From Streptomyces europaeiscabiei (GTDB taxonomy: Bacteria; Actinomycetota; Actinomycetes; Streptomycetales; Streptomycetaceae), in the NCBI RefSeq assembly GCF_036346855.1, contig NZ_CP107841.1:620001-684000 (forward strand): a stretch of DNA of 64,000 nucleotides, given 5' to 3'. How positions within the stretch are numbered: position 1 is the stretch's first letter; each line of letters starts with the position of its first letter. Shown here in pieces: positions 41,737 through 49,584 of the stretch. The notes below the pieces were generated by a model that was not told the origin of the DNA, did not search any database, and saw only the letters and a program-made list of their open reading frames with translations. The translations under genes and the position numbers were made by a program.

Positions 41737-42809
41737 CGGGGATCCCCTTCGAGTACGGCGACCAGGTTCTGCTGCAGACAGGGGCCGGACGTGGCGTGGG
41801 CCAGTGCCCGGTCGGACTCGCCCCGATGGATGCGGGCGGCGGCCTCGCCGATCCGGACGAGCCCGGCGGCCATGATCGGGTTGGCTGCCAGGGCGCCGCC
41901 CGACGGATTGACACGCACACGGTCGTCGAGTCCCAGCACCTCGCGCAGGATCACCTCCTGCGAGCTGAACGGCGCGTGCAACTCGGCTGTGTCCACGGGC
42001 CGTTCGTACACGCCGGCCCGCTCGGCCGCCAGGCGGGTGGACGGCGAGTCGGTCAGATCGCGTACGCCGATGCCGTGCGCCTCGATGCGGTGGTCGATGC
42101 CCCGGATCCAGGCGGGCCGCTCGCACAGGTCACGGGCCCGCTCCCCCGCCGCGAGGATCACGGCGGCGGCCCCGTCGCCGATGGGCGGACAGTCCCCGGT
42201 GCGGAGCGGCCGAACGAGGTACTCCCCCTGCGGCACCGGACCCCGCAGCTGGGCGTGGGAGTTGGCGGTGGCGTCCGCGCGGCTGCGCGCCCCGACGGCC
42301 GCCAGCGCCGGTTCGTCCGTGGTGCCCGCGTCGATGAGCGCCTGGGCCTGGAGGGCGGCGAGGGCGACGGAGTCGGGCCACAGGGGGGCCACGTAGTAGG
42401 GGTCCAGTTGCCGGGTGAGGACGTCCCGTACGGAGCCGGGTGAGGACTTGCCGTACGAGTAGACGAGCGCGGTGTCGGCGTCCCCCGTCTGCAGTTTCAC
42501 CCAGGCCTCGTACAGCGCCCATGCCCCGTCCATCTCGACGTGCGACTCGGAGATCGGCGGCCAGGCGCCCACACCGTCGAGGGCGAGGGTGAAGGAGAAG
42601 GCACGGCCGGCGAGGTAGTCGCTGGAGCCGGAGCAGGTGAAGTCGATGTCGGCGGTCCTGAGCCCGGTGCTCTCCATGACCGCGTGGAGCACCGGCATGA
42701 GCATCTCCACCTCGGAGACGTCGTCGCTGGTGCGCCGGTGGTCGGTCTGGGCGAAGGCGACTACGGCGATGTCACGTACGCCTGCGGCTCGTGGCGCCTC
42801 GCGCGTCAT
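41733..42809 (-). CDS. Thiolase-fold lipid-transfer-type protein, second Cys-less copy
   Basis: 358 residues from ATG 42809 (AAGGAG upstream), overlapping the DUF35 gene's stop by 4 bases and the next gene's start by 4. It shows thiolase-fold blocks IAVVAFAQTDHRRTSDDVSE, IDFTCSGSSDYLAG, and C-terminal RVNPSGGALAANPIMAAGLV with IGEAAARIHRGES. The expected Cys site reads ESHVEMDGAWALYEAW, so it too lacks the nucleophile. With the downstream copy it probably forms a hetero-oligomer, as Cys-less thiolase pairs with DUF35 proteins do in steroid catabolism. Activity unknown. Confidence 0.82.
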   Translation of the reverse strand: MTREAPRAAGVRDIAVVAFAQTDHRRTSDDVSEVEMLMPVLHAVMESTGLRTADIDFTCSGSSDYLAGRAFSFTLALDGVGAWPPISESHVEMDGAWALYEAWVKLQTGDADTALVYSYGKSSPGSVRDVLTRQLDPYYVAPLWPDSVALAALQAQALIDAGTTDEPALAAVGARSRADATANSHAQLRGPVPQGEYLVRPLRTGDCPPIGDGAAAVILAAGERARDLCERPAWIRGIDHRIEAHGIGVRDLTDSPSTRLAAERAGVYERPVDTAELHAPFSSQEVILREVLGLDDRVRVNPSGGALAANPIMAAGLVRIGEAAARIHRGESDRALAHATSGPCLQQNLVAVLEGDPR

Positions 42810-43747
42810 AGCGTCTCCTTGAACGTGTCGTAGTCCGCGTCGGGTTCGCCGGTGGGCCGGTAGTGGTCGGGGTAGCGGGCCCCTTCCGTCCACACCGGCT
42901 CCACGCGCAGCCCCATGCGCACCTGGTCGTAGGGGATGCCGGCGATACGGCCGTGCAGGGCGAGCCCGGCGCCGTCGAGGGCGATGTGGGCGTAGACGTA
43001 CGGGACTTCGATGTCCAGGTTCTTCGCCTTGATGTTGACTATGCAGAACGTGGTGACCGTCCCCCCCGGCCCGACCTCCACCTGTTCGGCCGTGGCCACC
43101 CCGCAGGTCGGACAGGCACCCCTCGGCGGGACGTACACCTTCCGGCAGGAGGGGCAGCGTTCACCGACGGTGCGGCGGCCGCCCAGGGCGTTGATGTAAC
43201 CGGTCTGGGCTCGGCCGGGCGAGTAGGTGTAGTCGAGGCGGGCGGGGGCGACGATGCCGGTGACCGGGTCGTCGAACTCGCCGCTGTGACCCGCCGGTTC
43301 CACCGCGTCCCCGTCGTGCGGCTCGAAGCAGGCGATGTCCGTGATGGCGCCGGACCGTTCCTCGGCCCAGCGGACGCGGACGCGCATGCCGGTGCGTACG
43401 GCTTCGGGACCCGGCACGTCCAGGGCGTGCAGGAGCGCGGTGTCGGCCCCGTCGAGCCGCACCAGCACCCAGGCGAAGGGGGTGTCGAGGGGCTGGTCAC
43501 GGCGCGGGTCGTGGTTCCAGGCCCAGGTGGTCACGGTGCCGGTCGACGCGACCTCGACCAGATCGCGGATCTCCTCGGCCGTGACGGGGTCGTACTCGAC
43601 GGGCGGGACCAGCACCCTGCCGTCGCCGGTGCGCACACCGAGGACGACCCGCTCACGAAGCCCGGTGAGGAAGGCGCCCTGAACGGGCCCCAGGGACCGG
43701 GTGAACGGGAACTCCACGGTGAGGGGTGCTTTGAGGATTGCCGACAT
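42806..43747 (-). CDS. Tandem OB-fold/DUF35 protein with one rubredoxin-like zinc ribbon
   Basis: 313 residues from ATG 43747 (AAGGAGG upstream). Two DUF35-type OB folds: the N-terminal one (VLVPPVEYDPVTAEEIRDLV, VTTWAWNHDPRRDQP) has lost its zinc cysteines; the second has the ribbon ERCPSCRKVYVPPRGACPTC followed by an OB fold (VTTFCIVNIKAKNLDIEVPY, HGRIAGIPYDQVRMGLRVEP). DUF35 proteins bind acyl-CoA and scaffold thiolase-fold enzymes, for example ChsH2. Being first in the ATGA-linked operon with two thiolase-fold genes, it probably forms a complex with them. Confidence 0.87.
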   Translation of the reverse strand: MSAILKAPLTVEFPFTRSLGPVQGAFLTGLRERVVLGVRTGDGRVLVPPVEYDPVTAEEIRDLVEVASTGTVTTWAWNHDPRRDQPLDTPFAWVLVRLDGADTALLHALDVPGPEAVRTGMRVRVRWAEERSGAITDIACFEPHDGDAVEPAGHSGEFDDPVTGIVAPARLDYTYSPGRAQTGYINALGGRRTVGERCPSCRKVYVPPRGACPTCGVATAEQVEVGPGGTVTTFCIVNIKAKNLDIEVPYVYAHIALDGAGLALHGRIAGIPYDQVRMGLRVEPVWTEGARYPDHYRPTGEPDADYDTFKETL

Positions 43748-43795
43748 CGAAGGTTGCCTCCTTCAGCAGAGGGGCACGGACACGCCCCGCTTTTC

Positions 43796-43826
43796 AGGGG
43801 CGCGGGGAACTGGGCGACCAGCCACG
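43796..43826. repeat. Copy 1 of a dispersed intergenic repeat, with terminator-like hairpin
   Basis: AGGGGCGCGGGGAACTG followed by GGCGACCAGCC matches, with one mismatch over 27 bases, the complement of 55924-55954. Next to it CGCCCC (43783-43788) and GGGGCG (43797-43802) form a hairpin downstream of the crotonase gene. Similar GC-rich elements recur in Streptomyces spacers; whether this is mobile or only structural is not known. Confidence 0.6.
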
Positions 43827-43865
43827 ACCAACCCAGCCACAACACAACAGCGCCGAGCGCAACAC

Positions 43866-44666
43866 CTACGCCCGCTTGTAGACAGGGGGCCGTTTCTCTG
43901 CGAACGCCCGAGCCCCTTCCCTGGCGTCATCGGTGTCGAAAACAGGCCAGCCCCGCTTCAGCTCGGCGGCCAGCCCCTCCGCTTCGGTCATCTCGGCCGT
44001 CTCGTACACGGACGCCTTGACCGCCTCCACGGCCAACGGCCCACACGCGTTGACCTGCTCAGCGATCTCCAAAGCCTTGGTCAGGGCCGCGCCGTCAGGC
44101 ACGACATGCCCGATCAGCCCGATCCCGGCGGCCTCCCGCGCGCTGTACGGCCGCCCGGTAAGCAGCATCTCCAACGCGTGGGTGCGCGGAATCTGCCGCT
44201 GGAGGCGGACCGTGGAGCCGCCGATCGGGAAGAGCCCACGCTTGACCTCGAAGAGGCCGAAGGTCGCGGATTCGCCCGCGACCCGGATGTCGGTGCCCTG
44301 GAGAATCTCCGTGCCACCCGCGACGCAGTACCCCTCGACCGCGGCGATCACCGGCTTGCGCGGCCGGTGGTGGCGGAGCATCGCCTTCCAGTGCAGATCG
44401 GGGTCGGCCTTGAGCCGGTCCCGGTACTGCTGCCCCTCCATGCCCTTGCCCGCGAGGGCCTTGAGGTCCATGCCGGCGCAGAAGGCACCGCCGGCTCCCG
44501 TGAGGACGATCGAGCGGATCGCCTCGTCCTCGTCGGCCTCGACCCAGCCGTCGTACAGGCCGACGAGCATCGGCAGCGACAGCGCGTTCTTGGCCTCGGG
44601 CCTGTTGAGCGTGAGCACCAGTGTGGCGCCTTCGCGCCGCACGGTCAGGTGTTCCGTACCACCCAT
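43866..44666 (-). CDS. Enoyl-CoA hydratase/isomerase (crotonase) family enzyme
   Basis: 266 residues from ATG 44666 (GGAGG upstream). Oxyanion-hole segments are KNALSLPMLVGLYDGWVEAD, GAGGAFCAGMDLKALAGKG and EGYCVAGGTEILQGTDIRVA; the Glu in GGTEIL and the Glu in FGLFEVKRG match the two catalytic acids of enoyl-CoA hydratase, so hydratase activity is plausible. It acts in beta-oxidation-type degradation of fatty, sterol or aromatic acyl-CoA. It is divergent from an acyl-CoA synthetase across a palindromic operator and probably co-regulated with it. Confidence 0.93.
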   Translation of the reverse strand: MGGTEHLTVRREGATLVLTLNRPEAKNALSLPMLVGLYDGWVEADEDEAIRSIVLTGAGGAFCAGMDLKALAGKGMEGQQYRDRLKADPDLHWKAMLRHHRPRKPVIAAVEGYCVAGGTEILQGTDIRVAGESATFGLFEVKRGLFPIGGSTVRLQRQIPRTHALEMLLTGRPYSAREAAGIGLIGHVVPDGAALTKALEIAEQVNACGPLAVEAVKASVYETAEMTEAEGLAAELKRGWPVFDTDDAREGARAFAEKRPPVYKRA

Positions 44667-44753
44667 CGCTTCCTCCGTCCGGCAGAGCGAGCACGGGTTC
44701 CGTCTCCGGAACGAGAACAGGTTGCAGGAGGCGCGGAGTCAGTACAAGGGTTT

Positions 44754-44770
44754 TCTGACACACAGTCAGA
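44754..44770. promoter_or_regulatory. 17-bp TetR-type operator, copy 1
   Basis: TCTGAC-ACACA-GTCAGA, with T-rich flanks, in the 210-base region between the divergent crotonase and acyl-CoA synthetase genes. The same TCTGA-N7-TCAGA plan occurs at 55841-55857. Wider arms ACAAG and CTTGT also flank it. No TetR gene is in the window. Confidence 0.68.
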
Positions 44771-44876
44771 TTTCTTGTGCGCGAACCCTTCACAGTCACG
44801 GCGCCCTTTGCTCTGATGACCGGCGAACCGACCTTTACTGCACGCGTCGGGCACGTCCGGGGTCAGGAGGAGCGCG

Positions 44877-46493
44877 GTGGAGTACAACCTTGCCGACCTG
44901 TTCGAGTCGGTCGTCGACGTGGTGCCCGAACGGGCGGCGCTCGCGTATCTCGACGTCCCCGGTACGGGCGCGGAACACCGGCTGACGTACGCGGAGCTGG
45001 ACGCGGCGGCCAACCGTGTCGGACATCATCTGCTCGACAGCGGGATAGCGCCCGGTGAGCATGTGGGGCTGCATCTCTACAACGGCATCGAGTATCTGCA
45101 GACCGCGCTCGGCTGCCTCAAGGCACGGATCGTGCCGGTCAACGTCAACTACCGCTATGTGGAAGATGAGTTGGTCTACCTCTATCGGGACGCGGATCTG
45201 GCCGGTCTGGTCTTCGACTCGGAGTTCACCGGGCGGGTGGCGGCCGCGCTGCCGCGGACGGAGAAGCTGCGGCATCTGGTGCGGGTGGGGACCCCCGCGC
45301 CGGACGCGCCCGCACTCGACGCCGTCAACTTCGCCGAGGCGGTGGGGACCGCGTCAGCCGAGCGGGGTTTCCCGGCACGCTCGGGCGACGACCAGTTCAT
45401 CATCTACACCGGCGGTACGACGGGCATGCCCAAGGGGGTGATGTGGCGTCAGGAGGACCTCTTCTTCTCGGGGTTGGGCGGTGGCGCGCCCACCGGGGAG
45501 CCGGTGAAGTCGCCGGAGGAGCTGGCCGAGCGGGTCGCGGCCGGTGGTGACGGGATCACGTTCTTCCCGACGGCGCCGCTGATGCACGGCACGTCCACGC
45601 TCACCGCGTTCATCGGGTTCAACTTCGGCCAGCGTGTGGTGATCCACCGCAAGTTCGTGCCCGAGGAGGCCCTGCGGACGATCGAGAAGGAGAAGGTCAC
45701 CAGTGTGTCGCTGGTCGGCGACGCGATGCTGCGGCCGCTCATCGACGCGCTCAACGGCCCGATGAGGGACACGGACTGCTCGTCCCTGTTCAGCGTGTCG
45801 TCCTCCGGAGCGATCATGTCGGAGACGGTCCGGCAGCAGTTCCAGGCCCTGGTGCCGAACGCGATGGTGCTGAACAACTTCGGTTCGTCGGAGTCCGGCT
45901 TCAACGGGACGGCGACGGCGGACTCGGGCGCGGGCGACGGTTTCCGTATCCGCGTCCACTCCGGTACACGGGTCGTGGACCCGGCGACGTACGAACCCGT
46001 GCCGGTCGGTGTGCCGGGCCGGGTCGCCCAGCGCGGTCATGTCCCCCTCGGCTACTACAACGACCCGAAAAAGACCGCCGAGACCTTCTTCGAGCGGGAC
46101 GGCGAGCGCTGGGTGCTCCTCGGCGACATGGCGACCGTCGACGAGGAGGGTGTCGTCACGGTCCTCGGCCGGGGCTCGCAGTGCATCAACACCGGCGGCG
46201 AGAAGGTGTACCCGGAGGAGGTCGAACAGGCCCTCAAGGCCCACCCCGACGTGTACGACGCGCTGGTCGCCGGGGTGCCGGACGCCCGCTGGGGCAACCA
46301 TGTCGCCGCCGTGGTGCAGCTGCGCGCGGGGGCCGCCCGGCCGTCCCTGGAGGACATCCAGACCCACTGCCGTACCCGCCTGGCCGGCTACAAGATCCCC
46401 CGCCAGCTGGTCCTCACGGACACCATCCAGCGCTCCCCCAGCGGCAAGGCGGACTACCGCTGGGCACGGTCGGTGGCGGCGGCGGACGGCTGA
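44877..46493 (+). CDS. Acyl-CoA synthetase (AMP-binding, FadD type)
   Basis: 538 residues from GTG 44877 (AGGAGGAG 6 bases upstream). ANL-superfamily motifs are present: P-loop IIYTGGTTGMPKGVMW, FGSSESGFNG (A5), GDMATVDEEG and the C-terminal IQRSPSGKADYRW with the adenylating Lys. It activates a carboxylic acid as its CoA thioester via an acyl-adenylate. Its divergence from the crotonase and proximity to Cys-less thiolases resemble actinobacterial sterol/long-chain acyl gene sets (FadD19-like), but the substrate is not encoded visibly. Confidence 0.93.
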   Translation: MEYNLADLFESVVDVVPERAALAYLDVPGTGAEHRLTYAELDAAANRVGHHLLDSGIAPGEHVGLHLYNGIEYLQTALGCLKARIVPVNVNYRYVEDELVYLYRDADLAGLVFDSEFTGRVAAALPRTEKLRHLVRVGTPAPDAPALDAVNFAEAVGTASAERGFPARSGDDQFIIYTGGTTGMPKGVMWRQEDLFFSGLGGGAPTGEPVKSPEELAERVAAGGDGITFFPTAPLMHGTSTLTAFIGFNFGQRVVIHRKFVPEEALRTIEKEKVTSVSLVGDAMLRPLIDALNGPMRDTDCSSLFSVSSSGAIMSETVRQQFQALVPNAMVLNNFGSSESGFNGTATADSGAGDGFRIRVHSGTRVVDPATYEPVPVGVPGRVAQRGHVPLGYYNDPKKTAETFFERDGERWVLLGDMATVDEEGVVTVLGRGSQCINTGGEKVYPEEVEQALKAHPDVYDALVAGVPDARWGNHVAAVVQLRAGAARPSLEDIQTHCRTRLAGYKIPRQLVLTDTIQRSPSGKADYRWARSVAAADG

Positions 46494-46574
46494 GAGCGCC
46501 GGGCTCCACGAGAGGAGTCCGCGAGTCAGGGGCCCGCCCCGGCTACCGGGAGCCGCTGCCCGCCTCCGGCCGCG

Positions 46575-46760
46575 GTCCCTCCACGGCCGGCCCGCAGTCG
46601 TCCGGAAATGGGCCACGACCAGTGCGGCGGCCTCCTGCACGATCCGCGTCTCGCCCAGCTCTTGGGCATGCCCGGCGGCGTAGGCCGTGTGGGTTGCCGT
46701 GCCGCCGACGATGAAAGGCAGGTCGCCGCTCAGGGGGGTCCGTGCTGCGGTGAAAGGAGA
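46575..46760 (-). pseudogene. Possible remnant of a flavodoxin-like reductase C-terminus
   Basis: The 46494-46890 stretch holds no intact gene. On the minus strand one frame reads SGDLPFIVGGTATHTAYAAG then QELGETRIVQEAAALVVAHF, which has the codon bias and pattern of a real C-terminus, perhaps of a flavodoxin-like NAD(P)H:quinone/FMN reductase. There is no start and no proper stop, because the frame continues antisense into the neighbouring gene. Assignment is tentative. Confidence 0.25.
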
Positions 46761-46895
46761 GGCAGCCGTGGCCGGGGAACGAGTGGACAGAGCCGTGGCT
46801 CGACGTACGCCGCTTCGATCAGCTCGGGATCACCTCAGCGCGCCTCGGGGTGGCTCTCCAGCAGCATGCGTCAGGTCCGCTCCGCCACTGACTGC

Positions 46896-47732
46896 TCACC
46901 GTGAGGAAGGCCATGACCCGCCGTACGAACCACTCCGGGTCGTCGAGCCAAGGGAAGTGGCCGCCTCCGGGCTGGACCGAGAACTCCGCCGCGGGGAAGA
47001 GGCCGACCACGCGTCGGGCGAGTTCCGGAGGCGGGCCTGTGTCGAATTCGCCCGTGTGGACGAGTACCGGGCCGTCAGCGCGGCCAGGGCGGCTCGGGTG
47101 GTCTCGGGGTCGTAGGCGCCCGCCGAGCCGTAGACGGCGGACGCCTCGTCGTTCGTGTGCCTTTCGTCGGCGGCCACGTGGGCGCGGGCGGTGTCGTCCC
47201 AGCGGCCGTAGGAGAACGGCATCATGGCCATCGTCGAAGGGGCCTCGCCCGGTCCAGGCCGCCTCGAAGGCCGGGTACGCCTCGACGAACCACGGCTCGT
47301 CCTCGCGCAGGCGGGCGGCGGCGAGGCGGTCCTCGACGGTCACCGGCAGGCCCACCACCCAGGGGGTGGCGGTGATCAGCGCACCAGGCGGGAGACCCGC
47401 TGGGGGTACCGGGCCGAGTAGAGCATGGCCGGGTTGCGGCCGGCCGAGTGGGCGAGCAGGTCCACGCGGTCCAGGCCCAGGTGGCCGCGGAGCGCCTCCA
47501 CGTCGTCGACCTGCCGGTCGCATCGGTACGTCGCCGGATCGGCGGGGATCGCGGAGTCGCCCGTGCCGCGCAGGTCGAGCAGCACCAGGCGCCGGTGGGC
47601 GGTCAGTCCGCCCAGCTCGCCCAGGTAGGCGGATGCGCGCATGGCTCCGCCGGGGAGGACGACGAGCGGGTCGCCCTCGCCGCGCAGGTGGTAGGCGAGT
47701 TCGGTTCCTTCGGGTGCGGTGAAGGTCGGCAT
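46896..47732 (-). pseudogene. Alpha/beta hydrolase gene with at least three frameshifts
   Basis: From ATG 47732 the frame encodes a typical hydrolase N-terminus: PTFTAPEGTELAYHLRG, VVLPGGAMRAS, LLDLRGTGDSAIP and nucleophile elbow LLAHSAGRNPAMLYSARYP. It stops at 47376. The fold continues in a second frame (ITATPWVVGLPVTVEDRLAA), a third (MMPFSYGRWDDTARAHV, YDPETTRAALAALT, from about 47231) and again the second (VLVHTGEFDTGPPPELARRV, GGGHFPWLDDPEWFVRR with the His). Shifts are near 47380, 47235 and 47070. With three breaks the gene is probably inactive, unless sequencing errors are clustered here. Confidence 0.75.
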
Positions 47733-47852
47733 GACGTCGATCTTCGAGGCCGGGTGACGTCCGCCGCAACGGAGTTCACGGCATACGACATCACCGCATC
47801 CACGTTCGCCGACGAGCGCCGGCTCGGGCCGCGCGGCCGGGCCGGGCCGGTG

Positions 47853-49352
47853 TCAGGCCTGTGCGAAGCGGTCCCGCAGTTCCCTCTTGAGGATCTTCCC
47901 GCTCGCGTTGCGCGGCAGCGCGTCCACGAAGTGGATCTTCTTCGGTGCCTTGAAGTGAGGGAGCTTCTCACGGGCGTGGGCGATGAGTTCGTCCTCCGTG
48001 GCCTCTGCCCGCCGTACGACGACCGCCGTGACGGCCTCGATCCAGTGGTCGTCGGGCAGGCCGATCACCGCGGCCTCGGCGACCGCCTCGTGGGTGTAGA
48101 GCGCGTCCTCGACCTGGCGGGAGGCGATCATGACGCCCCCGGAGTTGATGACGTCCTTCACGCGGTCGACGACGGTGAAGAACCCGTGGGCGTCGCGCAC
48201 GGCGAGGTCCCCGGAGTGGAACCAGCCGTCGCGGAAGGCATCGGCGGTCTCCTCCGGCTTCTCCCAGTAGCCCTCGCAGAGTTGCTGCGACTGGTAGACG
48301 ATCTCGCCGGGAGTGCCGTCGGGCACCTCCTCGCCGTCCTCGTCGACGACCTTGGCCTCGACGAACATGACGGGGCGTCCGCAGGAGTCCATGCGGCCCC
48401 TGTGCTCGTGCGGGCCGAGGACCATGGACAGCGGACCGATCTCGCTCTGCCCGAAGCAGTTGTGGAAGGCGAGCTTGGGCAGGCGCTCCTTGAGCCGTTC
48501 GAGGACGGGCACCGGCATGATCGACGCCCCGTAGTAGGCCTTGCGCAGCCCGCTGAGGTCGCGGGTGTCGAAGTCGGGGCGGCCCGCGAGGGCGATCCAC
48601 ACCGTGGGCGGGGCGAAGAAGCTGTCGGCGCGGCCCTCCTCCACCAGGTCGAGGATGCGGTCGCCGTCGGGTGCGTCGAGGATCGTGTTCGTGGCGCCGA
48701 CCGCGAGATACGGCACCAGAAAGACATGCATCTGCGCGGAGTGGTAGAGCGGCAGGGAGTGCACGGGCAGGTCGCCCGCCTGGAGGTCCAGGGCGGCGAT
48801 CGCGCTGAGGTACTCGTGCACCAGCGCGCGGTGCGTCATCATCGCGCCCTTGGGGAGCGCGGTGGTGCCCGAGGTGTACAGGAGCTGGACGAGGTCCTCG
48901 GCGCGGGGCTCCTCGCCGTCGTACGGCTCGGTGTCGGCGAGCCGCGCGAGGAGCGAGTCGTCCGCGTCGCGCAGCGGCAGGGTGCGGGTGCCCCCGGGAA
49001 GGTTCCCGGCCAGGTCGGGATCGGTGAGGACGAGCGTGCTGCCGGACTGGTCGAGGAGGTATGCGAGGTCGTCGCCGGTGAGGTTCTGGTTGACGGGGAC
49101 GTGGACCAGGCCGGCGCGGGCGGCGGCCAGGAAGGCGATGAGGTAGGCGTCCGAGTTGTGGCCGTAGGCGGCGACCCGGTCGCCGGGCCCGAGTCCGGTG
49201 TCGCGCAGGGCGCGGGCCGCGCGGGAGACCGCGTCGTCCAGCTCGGCGTAGGTCCAGGACCGTTCGCCGTAGTGGATCGCGACGCGGGCGGGGGTGCGCC
49301 GGGCGCTGCGCCGCAACGTCCCGTCGACCGTCACGCTGCGGCCAGCCGTCAT
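47853..49352 (-). CDS. AMP-binding acyl/aryl-CoA ligase
   Basis: 499 residues from ATG 49352 (AAGGAG upstream). ANL motifs: LLYTSGTTALPKGAMMTHRA, FGQSEIGPLSMVLG, WFHSGDLAVRDAHGFFTVVD and the C-terminal LPRNASGKILKREL with the catalytic Lys. Closest in style to medium-chain or cyclohexanecarboxylate/FadD13-like ligases. It lies beside the broken hydrolase gene and divergent from the penicillin-acylase-family gene; linking it to that enzyme's released acids is an attractive but untested idea. Confidence 0.92.
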   Translation of the reverse strand: MTAGRSVTVDGTLRRSARRTPARVAIHYGERSWTYAELDDAVSRAARALRDTGLGPGDRVAAYGHNSDAYLIAFLAAARAGLVHVPVNQNLTGDDLAYLLDQSGSTLVLTDPDLAGNLPGGTRTLPLRDADDSLLARLADTEPYDGEEPRAEDLVQLLYTSGTTALPKGAMMTHRALVHEYLSAIAALDLQAGDLPVHSLPLYHSAQMHVFLVPYLAVGATNTILDAPDGDRILDLVEEGRADSFFAPPTVWIALAGRPDFDTRDLSGLRKAYYGASIMPVPVLERLKERLPKLAFHNCFGQSEIGPLSMVLGPHEHRGRMDSCGRPVMFVEAKVVDEDGEEVPDGTPGEIVYQSQQLCEGYWEKPEETADAFRDGWFHSGDLAVRDAHGFFTVVDRVKDVINSGGVMIASRQVEDALYTHEAVAEAAVIGLPDDHWIEAVTAVVVRRAEATEDELIAHAREKLPHFKAPKKIHFVDALPRNASGKILKRELRDRFAQA

Positions 49353-49584
49353 GATTCCCGCTCCTTCGTCCACGTTTCCGACGCCCGATCCTCGTTCCGT
49401 CGCACGAGCGAGGTCAAGCGCACCACCCGCACCACCGGAATCCGGCACACATGGCGGGAAGTCGCTCAACCTCGACCATCGATCGGTGAGTCACCTTGAG
49501 GAAAGATCCATCATCCGTATGGACTACGCAGACACGTGTCGACACGCTCAACCATCTTTTTCCTCAACGATGTTGGGAGCCTGT

